From contig JACONQ010000007.1 in the NCBI GenBank assembly GCA_014281115.1, positions 1 to 64,000 of the forward strand: a DNA stretch of 64,000 nucleotides, read 5' to 3'. The DNA comes from Laburnicola sp. R22_1. Its lineage: Eukaryota > Ascomycota > Dothideomycetes > Pleosporales > Didymosphaeriaceae. The notes under the pieces are model-generated. The model worked only from the letters and a program-made list of their open reading frames with translations. It was not told where the DNA came from and made no database searches. The position numbers and the translations under genes were made by a program. This document shows positions 9,750 through 23,700 of the stretch, piece by piece; positions within the stretch are counted from its first letter, which is position 1, and the number at the start of each line of letters is the position of its first letter.

Positions 9750-12700
9750 TAGTAAGATGCGTGAGTTCCTTAATATTCTAGTACTTAGAAAGCGTAAGAA
9801 CCTAAGTCTAAAATCCTCTCAGGCTATTAGTTTTATAGAGATAATAAGCTTAACTAATAAAAGTATCTATACACCTACTAGAAGGTCTCCGCTCCTTATA
9901 GAAAGCTTCTTATAAGAATTTAAAGGGAAAGCACTAGTGCTACCTTAGCTAGCTAAAGACGCTAATACCCTTATAGCGCAAATAGTAATAGCTCTATAAT
10001 CCCTTACTAACAAAGCCACCTAGTAGAACCTAGTATAGAGTCTTATTATAGAATCTAATCTATTCTTAGGTAAGGAGCTACACTTTATAAAAGATAATAT
10101 AACCTAGTTTCTTTAAGACTATAAAAAATACGCGAACTACTACTAGTACTTTAAGAAAGATAAGGTTATTAGAGTTAAGGAATATTATAGCTAAGAAATC
10201 TAGGATATACTTAACTTCTTAATACTAGAATACTCTAAGGTAGAAAAAGAAGGGGTATAGTAAAAGCTATAGGTAGCTATGCGTAGGTGTTAGCGGAGTT
10301 AGAATTAGGCCTAAACTAAGAAGATAAAGAAAGTATTAAAGGCGTGGCTAGCATAGTATTAAGTAATAACAAACCTTAACATTTATAATTTCCTAGACTA
10401 GTTTGTAATTAGATTTAGAAAATACCAAAGGGCAGACATAGTTATAGAAAGCTAGAAGAGTATACTTCTTATTTAAGACCTAAGCAAGTAGCTAGTAGGT
10501 AATATCCTAATAAAGAACAACTAGTTAATAGAGAGATCTATAGAGCTTAACTTTAATATAATAGAGAGATGGCTTTTAAGTAGGACTTAAATTTAGTTAG
10601 AAGAGCATATGCTAGATCTAATATATTAAATCTAAGCGCTAATACTATCTTAGACTATTAAGCCATAAGTACTACTAATATCACAAAGTGTTTTCTAACC
10701 TACTAGACTTAACCTAAACTTTTAATAAGTAAGACTATAAGGAGCTCTAGGCGTGCAAGTAACTCTAGGCTTAACTATTTCTTAACACAAAGTAAATAAG
10801 CTAACTAAAAGACTTAACGCTATAAGGCTTTAGAATATTCTAGTTTAGAACTAGGACTCTTAAGAGATAGAAATTCTATTAGACCTAGCTATTCGCTAGA
10901 AAATTACTATAAGGGTAGAGTTGGCTCTAAAGTAGATAGTACTATAATGGTCCTAGTACCACACACTAATCTAGTCTTAGACCTATATAGTAGCGCTAAT
11001 ACAAGTTAGTATACACGTAGCTATAGTAGTAATAGACCTAATATAGTAAGAATATAACTATTTTAAAGAATACTTTAAATATAAAAAGGACTATATTATC
11101 GCAAATAGAAAATATAAGAGAAATTTACTTAAGAATAATAGATAGGTATACTATAACACAGAATCGCAAAAGGTTTAGTAGGGCTAACTAAACAATAATT
11201 AGAGCAAAATCCAACGTATTAGCGCTAGGGGCAAGCAGAACTAGATACTAATCTGTCTAGTATAGAACAAGTGGCAAATAGACAGATTAATAGAGAAGGC
11301 TCTATAGATATCTTAGAGCTAGGAAGCCGCGATAATAGTAATACCTTACTAGATAGGATTAGTTATAGAAGCTAATAGCAGCTAGTTCGCGTTTAATAAA
11401 ATAATAGCACTTAGCTTTCTCTCTAAAGAGGAATTTAAAGCAGCTTAGAGGGAGTAAGCTATTATAGATAAAGATATACTAGTAATAGTTTAATCTCTAA
11501 ATCTACTATATAAATTATAAGCTACAAGCTTAAACGCCCTAATAACCTAACTAAGTCTTAGAAAATTGCTAAAGGTAGAGATAATCGCAAATATTAAAGT
11601 TTTTAAATAAGGCATCCCTGCGATTTATAGAAGGAAGGACAATAATAAGAAAAATAGAAAAAGAATAAAGTAAGTGTCTTTTCTAGAATAAGATTTCCTA
11701 ATAGAAGGTATAGAAGATGTGGAGATGCGCGGGCCTAACAATATTTTAGGTCTAACTCTAAAAAAGGAGATTTCTACAGCTAAAAAGAAAACAAAACTAG
11801 TTAATATTCTAGTAGGCAGTCCTAAAGACATATTGTCCTAAGTAATAAATACTAGAGTTAGTCTAATTGTCTAAGAAGTACTTAGCAATATACTAGAAGT
11901 TAAAAAGGTAATATTTAAGGATGCTTTTAGTAAAGGGAACCTATGCTAGCTGCGGACACTAGCTGCTACTATAGAGGAAGTAACTAATAAAGACTTAGAC
12001 GCTAGGCACGCTAACTACGCACCTATCTCTAGAATCTAAGTCCTTAAATAAATATTAGTTAAGCTTAAGAATAGAGTGGTTACTCGCTGTAGGCCTTATA
12101 AACTAAACTTATCTTAAGCACTACTATAGATAAACTAGGCAGCTAGTATAGGCGTACTAATTACAAAGGTATAGTTTAGCAAAGCGACACTAACTATAAC
12201 TACTACTAATAGAAAGGATCTTAAGAAAGAATTAGAGTTTAAGTATATAAAAAGAGACTGTCCCTAAGTAATATATTAGATTAACAAGTATTAGATAAGT
12301 GTCTTACTTAATATAGGTAGAGAATTAAACACTGTTTGCCTTAGCACTACTAAAGCTATAGGCCTCTAGATTATATCTATGCTACCTTAATTATAAAGCG
12401 TAAAACTAATAACTATAAATAGCAATTATAAGGATTTCTAAGGTATTATATTCTAAGCCCTAATTAGGGTGGACTAGGTTATTATTCTAATAACGCTGTT
12501 TATTATTAGGTCCTTATCTAGCGCTATTATTTTAGAAAACCCATTCTTAGTAGATATAAAGGCGGAATTCTCTTATAAGAATAATAGCAAAACCTACTAC
12601 AAGCTATAGGATAATAAGAAGCTCTACTCTACGCAATTTATAGCTACTTACGCTAATCTATTTAACCTAAGAGGCGCAATTATTACTAAGGTAATAGAAA

Positions 12701-15700
12701 ACTTTAAGGGAACGTAGTAGCTAGGGCTAGCGTTTCTAAGTATCTAAAATATCTAGAACTTAGCGCTAATATAGTCTTAGAGTAGTGGCTTTGCTATAGG
12801 TTAATGTTAATAATAAGTAAGGCTAATATTAAGCTTAAGTAGGAATTAGAGCTAAGGGCCTAGAAGTAGGCGCTAAATTAGATAGTGCTAACTTGTAAAG
12901 AGAAAATTACAAATAGAAATAAATAGCTTATATTAAACACTAATAAGAACTAGTTAGTAATAGATCTAAATAAGGATTTTATTTACTACGCTAATTAAGG
13001 TATAATTAGGAGGCACACAGATAGTAGCATTATTATTTAAGATAACTAAGAACTTCTAGTTATTAATTTACTAGGCTGCAATAAAGAAGTTAATAAGATT
13101 CTTTAGGCTCTTACTATATAGATAGAGTCTAAAAAGGCAATAAGGGTTAAGAGCAACGCGTTTTAGGCAGAATAGATAAAGATAATTAATAGAACTAGAA
13201 TAGCATTTAAAGTAAACACTATATATAAGACTAAGGATAAAAAGGTTTACTCTATATATAACTTAGGTGTTAAGCCTTAGGATATTAAGAGCTAGTTAGA
13301 CTAGAAGTAGGAGGCTATAAAAAAGCGAAAGAGGACTAATACTAAGCCTTAGCCATTTAACAAATACCTCCTTAACTAGTAGGCAGAATTTCTAAGAGGT
13401 AATTAGTTAACACTAGAACAGATTGCGGAAATAAAGATTAGCCTAGATCTCTTACCCTAGGAAAGAGATATATTGCTAGAAGTCCTATATTAAAGGGAAC
13501 TAGCTTTGTCTTTTAAATTTACTAAGTTAGGGCGAGTACATCCTAATATAGCTCTACTAGTTAGATCTACACTATTAACTATATTGCTTAGAAGGAATTG
13601 CACTTTCTGGTTTCTTAGAAATATAGGGATGTGATTATTAATATAGTGTAGTAGAGGCTTAATTAGGGCGTGCTAGAGTATAGTAGAAGTCTATATTATA
13701 ATCTATAGTTTTTAGTTAAGAAGAAGAACAAAGGATACTAACTAATTAATAACACCTAACGCATTAATAGTGTTATAGTCTAAGATAGCAATCTTCCTCT
13801 AAACCCTAATAAGTTCTTAGAAGAGTTTACTAGTTATCTTATAATATTTCTTATTAACTTCTTTTTTAGATATAACTAAGTAACCCTTTATAAACTTTCC
13901 TACGCTATAACTATATTCTATACGCCTCTAAAACTTATCTAGTAGTATACGTTACCTATAGGAACAACTAATTCTATAGCCGAGTTTATACAGATTATTA
14001 TAAAGATTTTTTATAACTAGATTCTCTCTTATTATATGCCTTATATAGACAATATTATAGTAAAGGGCCTAAAGACTAACTATAATAAAGAGATGCTTAA
14101 GGAAGAAATCTATAGGTCTTAATTAGATTCTAGCAGATATAGAACTAGTAGGCGTTACTACGTTAGGCAAGAAGTCTAACTAGGGCTACGCCACTATAGA
14201 TATAGTTAGCTATATAATTAATAATGATAGTTAATACCTATTCTAAAAGAAAGTAGCTAAGATTATTAAATAGCCGCCTTACAACTACGCTAAAGATATC
14301 TAAATCTTTCTTAGAGTTTATATATACTATTAAATCTAGATTAAAAACTTTATAAAGATTGCTGCACTACTATTTATACTACTAGATAAGGGTGTAGAGT
14401 TCTACTAGGAAATTACAAAAAATATAGTAATATAGTAATTAAAGAAGAGTATTACTTTTGTCCTAGTATTAGTGTCTATTAACTACTTAGAGCTATTATA
14501 AAAAGTAGTAATCTTAGTAAATAGTAGCAAAATTAAATAGGGAGCCGCAATGTAGTAATATAGACTAGATAGTCTTCTTTATCCAGTGTGGTTTAAATTA
14601 GGTGTTTAGTCTTAGAGTAAATATAACTAAAATTTAGGGAAGTATAAGTGCAAAGCCCTTCTTCTTACGCTTAAAAAGTTTTAACCCTAGATCTATAGAA
14701 TACACTTTATTATAGAAACTAACTCTTACACCTTAATTACCTAGCTAAATTATAGCGCAACTAACTTACTAGAGACTTTAATAATCTACTAGTTAGTACT
14801 TCTAACACTCTAAAAGTTTAATATTTACTATATCTTAGAGCGTAAGAATATAGTTACTAATACGCTCTTAAGACACAGATAGCAAAAGGGTTAGGTCTCT
14901 CCTAAATAGTTAGAAGAAAATATTAAGGACTTTATTAAGAAGCATTTAGGGCATATTAGTATTGCATTCTCTACTATAGATAAGGAGGCTAAAATAGAAA
15001 TAGAATATGCAAAGCCTACTATAAATAACCTGCCTAAAATTTCCTCTAATCTGTGCACTAAACACTTTTACAATATTGTAACCTAGCTTACAACTCTAAC
15101 TATGCCTAAAGGCCTATTTAAGAAAAACTAAAGGTATATTAGGCTATAAGCTTAGAAGTATAGGATTATAAGAGGCATACTATAGTATTAAACTATAGAA
15201 AATAGGCCGCTACGTAGAGTTGTAGATAACCTAGTTTAATAGGCAGACATTTTGCAATAACTCTATAAGAAATTAGGCTATTAAGAATAAAAAGGCACCT
15301 AAAAAAAGATTATAGTATATTACTACTAGCCAAATCTATATTAGAGTATTAAGAAATATATTAAGACTTGCGCTAAATATTAGGCGTATTCTAGTAAAAA
15401 AGTAGTAGACGAGCTGCACCCTATATAGAAAATAGATATAATTTAGAAATAGGTTATAGTAGATATAGTGTATATGCCTAGAAGCAAAAAAGGAAAGAAA
15501 TTTATAGTTATTACTAGGGACTATACCTTTAGATAGCCTAAAGCAAAAGCACTTACTAATGCCAACTTAGCTATAGTTGCCTAGTTCTTAGAAGAATCTA
15601 TCTTTAGTAGGTAGGGCATTTCTTTTTACCTATTAGTGAATAGAGAACTAGAGAATAGAGGCTTAGTAGAGAACTTAGCTAAATAGTTTAGCATTTAATA

Positions 15701-16690
15701 AGTGGTATCTAGTGCTTATTATCTATAAGGGTAAGGTCTAGTAGAAAGAGGCCACTAAGAGCTTGTTAGCGCACTATAGAAGATAAAGGGCGACTAGGTC
15801 TAGAACCTACCTAAAGCTCTATAGGCTAATTAGGTTATAGTGAAGCGATCTATAGGCAAAACACTAGCCTTTCTAATCTATAGAAGAGAATATATTCTTT
15901 CTATTAAACTTTGCATTCTAGTATAGTAGACACTTTTATAAAAATAGGTTTATACTACTAAAAAACTTCTAGCTATTAGAGTAGAGTAGTTTAAGAAGTG
16001 TAATTATTGCCTCTAAGAAGCTATTAACTAAACTATCTAACTACGTAAACAAGGAAAGGAATAGTTTAATAACTAGCGCACTTTTAGAATAGAGCCACTA
16101 TAATAAGGCAATTTAGTGTTAGTATATAATACTTTTTAGTCTAGTAATATAAGTTGCAAAGTTAAGCTCGCTAGAAGGTACTAAGGCCTCTTTAGGATTA
16201 GGGCTATACCACTGCATAGTAAAGAATAGTATATACTTAAGGAGCTTAATAGAACACTTTTTTATAATAAAACGCTAGGTAATTATATTATTTAATTTTA
16301 TCTATGCATAATAATAGACCTTAACTTAATATAATGCTAGAACCTAATATTATAGATACTAATAACCTCTTAGAAGAAATTACTAATTCTTTAGAGGAAA
16401 TTAATTCTGTAGACCTTAATAAAGTTACATAGAGGCCTAAGTCTAAATATTTTATATTTATGCGTAGATTATAGAGACTAGTAAGTTATATATAGAAAGT
16501 CCCTATAAGAATAAAGTAAGTAGAAATTCTGCTACCACTAGCAAACTTTAACCTCTTAGACTTTATCTATTAGAAGGAGTAAGCTAGCTAGAATATTAGC
16601 GCATTATAAGCTAAGGGATAGCTTATTTCTTAAGAGAGGGGAGGAAGTAGTTAAAGAAGAAAAGTTAAAGAAGAAAAGTTAAAGAAGAAG
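9750..16690 (+). pseudogene. Gypsy gag-pol, RIP-degenerate
   Basis: Gag-like sequence runs from about 9,750 to 11,000. Reverse transcriptase lies near 13,420-14,080, with INSVIV, a LINFFFRYN segment, TTNSIAEFIQ and the active site YIDNIIVKG. The last Asp of YIDD has become Asn, consistent with TpG-to-TpA RIP. RNase H lies near 14,560-14,760. Integrase lies near 15,420-15,800 with VYMPRSKKGKKFIVITRDYT, ENRGLVENLA and GLVERGH, matching the DDE core of fungal Gypsy elements. A C-terminal tail with YILKELNRT follows at about 16,250. In-frame TAG/TAA occur every few dozen codons. Confidence 0.85.
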
Positions 16691-16699
16691 ATAGAATAA

Positions 16700-19600
16700 T
16701 AGTATGAGTACTAAGTTAAATTAAAGTCTAATATATATATATATAATTACTAGGATAGAATTATAAACTATAGACCCTAATAATAGAGTCTAACTAATAA
16801 TTAAATAGCTAGAAAATTAAAAGCTAAGAACTACTATGCTAACCTCTATAAAAATCTAAACCCCTATAATTACTATAGCCTAAGCTATAATTAGGGTTTA
16901 GATTGCAACTCTAATAGGAGTAAGGTATAAGGCTACCTTGCTCTACAGCTTAAGTTTTACTAGGGCCCAAACCTAGGCGTGTAGCTTAGGCGAAGAGGTT
17001 AGAAGAAATAGAGGATAGACCTAAAAAAAGAAGAGGAAATTATGCCACTGCAGCTAAGTAGGAATAAGAAAGTATAGGCGGAATTAATTAACTATTAGGA
17101 AGCTAGATATATAGAAGAAGGCGAGTAGAATAAAACTTTAGAAGGATTATTAGTAGTCTAAAAGAAGAATAAGTTACAAAATAAAGAGCTAATCTATAGC
17201 ACTATATTAAGTAAGACTTAACCTAGAGAGGAATAGGGGCTAAAGAGCAGACAACTAGGAGTGGGAGTAGTTTGGCTCTAAGATAGGGAAGGGCTATCGC
17301 TATTACTGCTAGAGAAGATAATAGGTTAAGAAGAATAGGAAAAGAGTAGTATATAGGGAGAACCTTAGAATAAGAAAGGACTACTACTATTACTACTAGA
17401 AAGGATAATAGGCTAGGCGCAACAACACTTAAAGAGGTGTGTATATAGGAAAGACTTAGTAATATTAGAATTAGTGCCTAATAGAGAATTAGGCGCCTCT
17501 AAGAAACTCTTAATAATTAGATAAGGCCTACTAGGGCGCCTAGTAGGAAGCATTATAGTAGTGTTGCTAGAACTAAGTAGCTTACTAATTCTATTATAAA
17601 TATAGGTATTTACTTCTAGTTGCTCTATTTGCTGCTTACACACTTGCTAATAACTCTACTAAAAAGAATTAGCTTAAGTATTTATAGCGGATACTAGAGA
17701 GAATAAAGCTAGATAGGCAAATTAGTAATAAAATACTAGTTAAGAGCGAATTAGGCTTACTATAGCGGTTAAAGAAGTACTACTAATATTAGAAAGTTGT
17801 CTAGTATATAATATAGTAGCCCTTAAGAAAAAAGCACTAACTACTATTAATATACTAAAAGTAGGGATAACAACTCTAGATATAAGCCCTATAGGCTTAA
17901 TTATAATTACTCTTAGCTATACTAGAATTATAGATAATATAGCCTTAGCCTATAGTAAAGAGAAGAGTAGAAAAATAAGGTATATAAGGAGTATAATTAG
18001 ACACTAAGTGCTATTTAAAGTAATTACGCCTCTATTTATTAGTACTTATGTCTTTTATAAGAGTAGCTTAGTATAGCTAATAAAATAGGATAGTATAGGC
18101 GATAGAAATGTTATTAGTAGAATTAAGATTAATTTTAAAACTGCCTATACCTTAAGCGAACTGTGCAAGGTAGCCTAATAATAAATACTTAGTATAAATA
18201 TTATGTAAGAGTCTTATAATCTTATAGATAGCGCTAAAGTTGCATAGTTAATTTAAGAGGGTAATAACTAGGGCACAAATTAGTAAGCTAAGAGATAATT
18301 AGAGTAGGTATACGCATAATAGAATAGGAGCAGTTATAGGGTGTTATTAATAGGTAGTAGTAAGGGCTATTATAAGTCTTAGCTATTTTTCTTACTATTA
18401 CTATTATTATTATTACTAGCACTAGAGGCGTGGCTACTAAAGGAGAAGTTAATAGCAGCTATAGTTAAGGAGAAGGTTAAGACTATTAGGTAGAAGAATT
18501 AGAATAGTAGAATAAGAAGAAAAGTAAGAGGATATAAAAGGCAAGTTATATACTCTAAGTAGCTATAAGGCTCTATTAGATTATAGTAGATAAGGCGTGT
18601 GCGTAAACGCCGCTTCTAGACTAGTAATAGGTAGTAGTACTCTTTAAGAAAAGTGTAATTATATTATTACTAGCAAGAAACTTTAAAAGCAGATTAAGCA
18701 CTTATAAATAGTAATTAAAGAGCAAATAGCTTATAAGTGTAGATGGGAAGACATAGTATTATAAGAAAAGAAGTAGAGTATAGTAGGAATAAGGAATACA
18801 TTTAAGTACTAATAAGCTATCTAAAGCCTAAGTAGCCCTTAGGTAAAAAGAGACTTTTATAGCTGTTACTAGTAAGCTATAGGCTAGAACTACTACTCTT
18901 CTTCTACTCTTTTTTCTTCTTACACTTATTATAGAATCTATAAGTCTAAGCAACTCTAGCCTAAACTTAGGGATTCTACAACAGTCTCTAGAAGAAGTCC
19001 TGCTCTAGGGAGCGCTACAACCCCTAGAAAACTTAAGTCTAGGCTTTATTTTTTATATTAGTATTATAGGAAGAAAAAGAACTATTAGGCTAATAGTTAA
19101 AGCGTGCCTAATATCTTCTTAAAGCTCTTCCTCTTCCTTAGGATACATAAATTGCAGTTGCATAATAGGTAAAAGCTAGAAGTAGTACTAGAACTATCTA
19201 AGAAGCTAATAGGCCTATTTCTAGAGTAGCCTAGTAAGTAGATACTCTAGACTAGTTAAAAGTATAGGTACGCGTAGTGGTAAAGCTTGCGCGAAAAAAA
19301 GATTAGGAAGAAGCTAGATAAATAGTGTCTAAGGGCAAAGCTAAAGAATATAGGATTAGAGAGTTAGGGGTTAACTAAGGCAAAAATTTAAGATTATTAC
19401 TAATTATAAAGCCCTTAAATATAAACGTCGCTCCTAGGAAGCTAAGTGTTATTTAGGTCTAAGTATTAAGGTTTATAACGCGTACTTAATGTATAAGAGA
19501 AGAATTAAGAGATAAAGAATAAAGGCCTATTTAATAGTTAACTTAAGAGATATTTAAGGTATACGTCTATAAAGAAAGAAATAGCGTAGTGTATCTAGAA

Positions 19601-20262
19601 TAAAAGAGTATAGGGCGCTTTTATTATAAATATAGTAGACTATATATATACTACTAAATAGTAGTTCTATATTATTATTAGTAAACTAGAAATACTAATA
19701 CTGTACTAGTAGGCACCTATTATAGGATAGAGTGTTATTACCTATAATAGAGGAATAGATAAAGTTAATATATTCTTAGGTAGTAGCGGCAAATAGGCTT
19801 AGCAGGTATGTAGAATAAAGGCCTTTATTATTTAATAATTTAGACTATTAGGCCTAGTAGAATATAACTCGCTTATTCTTAGTATTATATTATTGCGCTT
19901 TTTAACTATAGTAAATAAAATAGAAGAGTAAGGCGTTAATTATAAGTTTATTAGGGTTATAGTCTAACTAAAGTATAAAATTATTTTAACTATTTACCTA
20001 GGGTTGTAAACTGCAAGATAGGTTATTATTATTACTAACGCTCTACCTAAGGGCTGTAAAAACTTAGGCTATAACGTTAAAGCTAATGCGTGCGTCTAAG
20101 AGAGGAATTACTTGCTAGGGGTTAGCCTAAGAGACTATTAGTGTACAAGAGACTTACGCAGAGATAAGAAGGTAATAAATACGCTAATAGAGGGCTTTTT
20201 AGGCACTAATAGGAGGTTAAAACTACTAGAGCCTACACTATTATTGCCTTAATAAGAAGGCT

Positions 20263-20321
<59 letters not shown>

Positions 20322-20518
20322 GAACTAAGGCGGCCAGATGCGTAGGCGCCTAGGGCATAGTTAATCTAAAGATAGGGAGGTACAATAAGGCAGGCTAAGT
20401 AAAGGCTTAAGAATAGTTTAGGGTTTAGAAGAATAAGAAGCTAAACTAATAGAAAAATTATAAAAGTGTAAAGAGTAAGTGGAATAGGCAGGTTAGTAAT
20501 AAAAATAAGTAGGCGTTT
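16700..20518. other. Unassigned 3.8 kb between pol and nested Copia-1, inside the Gypsy element
   Basis: This lies within the Gypsy LTR boundaries but past the end of pol. It contains short imperfect repeats (a GTTAAAGAAGAAAA motif about 16,650-16,690; near-duplicate blocks about 17,270-17,330 and 17,370-17,420) and stretches where a plus frame seems less stop-dense if TAG/TAA are discounted (about 19,380-20,250). I do not recognise a family. It may be an extra gene carried by the element, a long untranslated region, or another inserted repeat with lost ends. Confidence 0.5.
20262..20323. repeat. (CTA)n microsatellite
   Basis: About 20 CTA/TAC triplets in the unassigned Gypsy segment, 200 bp before Copia-1. 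Confidence 0.9.
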
Positions 20519-20523
20519 ATAGG

Positions 20524-20688
20524 TGTTAGATTAGAGCCGTGTTACTAAATAAGGACACGTGGTCGGCTCCACCCTCTAAATTAGACCTCGAGCTAATAAG
20601 TTACAGAACACACATAATATAACTATTTATCTATTTTATCTATTAGACTCCCCATTTTAATGAGCTTAAATAGTGCTTAAATCTAATA
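20524..20688 (+). repeat. 5' LTR of Copia-1
   Basis: 165 bp, aligns without gaps to 25513-25677 and in reverse to the Copia-2 LTRs. Preceded by the ATAGG target duplication. Confidence 0.93.
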
Positions 20689-20739
20689 ATTAAGAGTCTC
20701 ACTACCTTAATCGACTCTAAGAAAAGACAATGTTACTAT

Positions 20740-23700
20740 TAACGCTTCGCGACTTAACAATTGTGTTAACTAATTATACTAACTATATACTATAGCTACT
20801 GTAGCTAAAAGCGCGATGCGAGCCAATAGATATATGGCCTATTATTAATTTAGATAGAGCCAAACTCCCACGCGAAAAGCCGACACCGCTGTTATCGCTA
20901 GAAATAGCGAGTTACCAGCCAATTATCCGCGTAAACAACGACGATTAACAAAACCCTCTAACGCGCCTATTAGAGCTATTAAATTTAGGCCTTAAGGTAT
21001 ATAAGGAGGATATTAAGTTTTATAAGATATAGCTTAAAGACTATAAGATTAAGGATAAGAAATACTAAGAAAAGAGAATAAGTCTTAAGAAAGTAGTTAT
21101 CTATATCTAATTAACTGTGTCGCAATACCTGCAACATAACTGCTATAAGTCTAGAGAGTAGATCTGGCAATAGATTAAATCTCTAACGCAGATAGTAGGC
21201 GTTAATAAGGAAGACGAGCGGGATAGGGCGAGAGCGCGATACCTATAGGCTCTTAAGCTAATAAGACAACCCTTAAACTAGGATACCTAGCTAACTAAGT
21301 ATGATTAGACAGCTACAAAAGTAGAGACAAATAATATTGCTAAAGTATAATTAATCTATAATACTATAAAGGACTTCCTAACTGCAATTATAAAGGCTGC
21401 CCCTACCTAGGGCGTGTCCTTTTAAGAAACTAGACGCCAAGACGCAGATATAACAAGGAAGGAGATAATAAAACGCTTTTAAGAATATATAGCAATACTC
21501 TACCTAATTAAGAGTAAATAGTATAGGGGCGCCTTTACTACTAGTGAGCTATCTCTTACTGCTAGTAGTATATCCACCCTGGGCACTAATAGGGACGCCT
21601 CTTATACTACTAAAGACGCGCCATCTTCTACAAATAACTAATATAGATAGGGAAGACCTCGACAAAAACAATCCTTTAGTCAAAGTACTATATCTAAGTA
21701 GTTCTTAATAGAGGATATAACAGTAGTTAAAGGCAGAAAATGCTCTACTTATAGACAAAGGCATAGTCTAAAAGACTGCTTCTACGCATATCTAAAATAT
21801 ACACTAGAGTGGTTTAGGCTATAACCTAGCTTTATAGATATAGTATAATACAGAATTAGAAATAATTTAGATCTATAAGAGGAGATAAGGAAGATAAAGA
21901 GACTAAGATCTTAAATCTTACGAATTAAGAACTCACATATCTTAATAATAATTAACTAGATAGACGAAAAATTTCCACTATCTAAGCTAGCTTTAATGCG
22001 GCATTATATTAATCCGATTCTATAAGCTACCTACTACGATACTCCTCGATTCTTAATTTAGGCACCACCTGCCACATCGCGAACAACCTTAATTAATTTG
22101 TCTTATTTTGCTCTCTATTACCTAGAGACTTTATATGGGCTAGAAATACACAAATATAGATTAAAGAATATAGCATAGTTTACCTTAAACTAAAGGGCCT
22201 AGCTGGACAGCGAATACTACGCCTTAATAATATAGCCTATTGCCCAGACCTTCTATGCAACCTAGTGTCTTTTAGAATACTATAGCGTTAAGGGCTATAG
22301 TAGAATACTAAATTAGAACCTATAAGCCTAAAGCGAGTAGATAATATAGTTATTGCTAAGCTGCAAGAGCTCTATAACTAATAGGTTCTAGAATACTAAC
22401 TAGAACTAATAGAACAGGCAATCTTCTACACCTATAGGATTACCTTACGTACTAAGAGATTTCCGCAAAAGGCAGACGCACTGTAATAGCATAAGCGACT
22501 AGGGCATCTAGGCCCTAGTGCTCTTAAGCATCTAGTGCAGCAATCTATGGGGGTGCAGATTAAAGGCATTACTATAGTATAGTGCGACGTCTGCACAAGC
22601 CAAATCTAAGAGGTTAATTCGCTAAACACTACGACTAATTAATAAAGGACTAGAAGAACGAGTTGCAATAGACTTCCACAGCTATAAGGATGGCAGCTTA
22701 ATAAAAGAGAAGAGCCAAATACTAATTACTAATTAATACTTAGGACTAATGTGGAATTTCTACTTTAAGGACAATCGCACAGCTTAATCTATTATCTAAA
22801 CTTTGGCCACTTTTACAAAGTTTATAAAGAACTAATTTAACCTTATAGTTAAGATAATTAAAGCGAATAATAAAATATTTATAATTAAATAAGAAGTTAA
22901 TTAATAGTGCACAGCCCAGGGGATTACAAGCTTTAGCACCTAACACACAAGCATAGAATAGGGGAGCTAAACGCTTAGGGGGTGTAATAAAAGACAAAGC
23001 CTAGGCAATGCGACTTAATACTAACCTACTATAGGAGATATGGCTAGAGATTATCTAGTTAGCTGTCTACCTCTATAATTAAATGCCAAACTATGCGAAT
23101 TACTAGAGAACACTATATAAAGTCTTCTTTACAATAGTGGCCTTCTAGAATAGAGTGGTTATAACACTATAAAAGCTAGATTAAATCTATCTTAAGGTAT
23201 ATAAGTGTAAAGCTTTTATAATAATAGATAATACTTACTATAGTAAGAGCAGGCTATAATATCTTAACCCAAAGACGTAGATTAGATATCTAGGAGGATA
23301 CTAATCCTCTAATATTTTTTAAATATGGATACCCTTACTTAGGAAAGTAATTAGCACCCAGGATATAATATTTAACAAAGATAGTATCTTTAGCGGAAAG
23401 ATAGAGGACCTTATAGATGACCTTATAGATAACCTTATATATAATACCCTTAAAGAGATCGCTGTATAAGTCTAATCGGTTAAACTACTATCCATAGCTA
23501 AACTAACTAAATTAGAAATAGAGTTATTCTATAAAAATAAGACAATTTAAGATAACTCGCAGAATAAAGACTAGTCTAGATATTAACAAGATAGAAAAGT
23601 GGACTATACTTATTCCACTCCGCTAATTACACTACTACTAGTAACACTCCTTGCACAATTACTAGTAGAGGAAGATAAAGGGAAAGACTACTAACCCTTA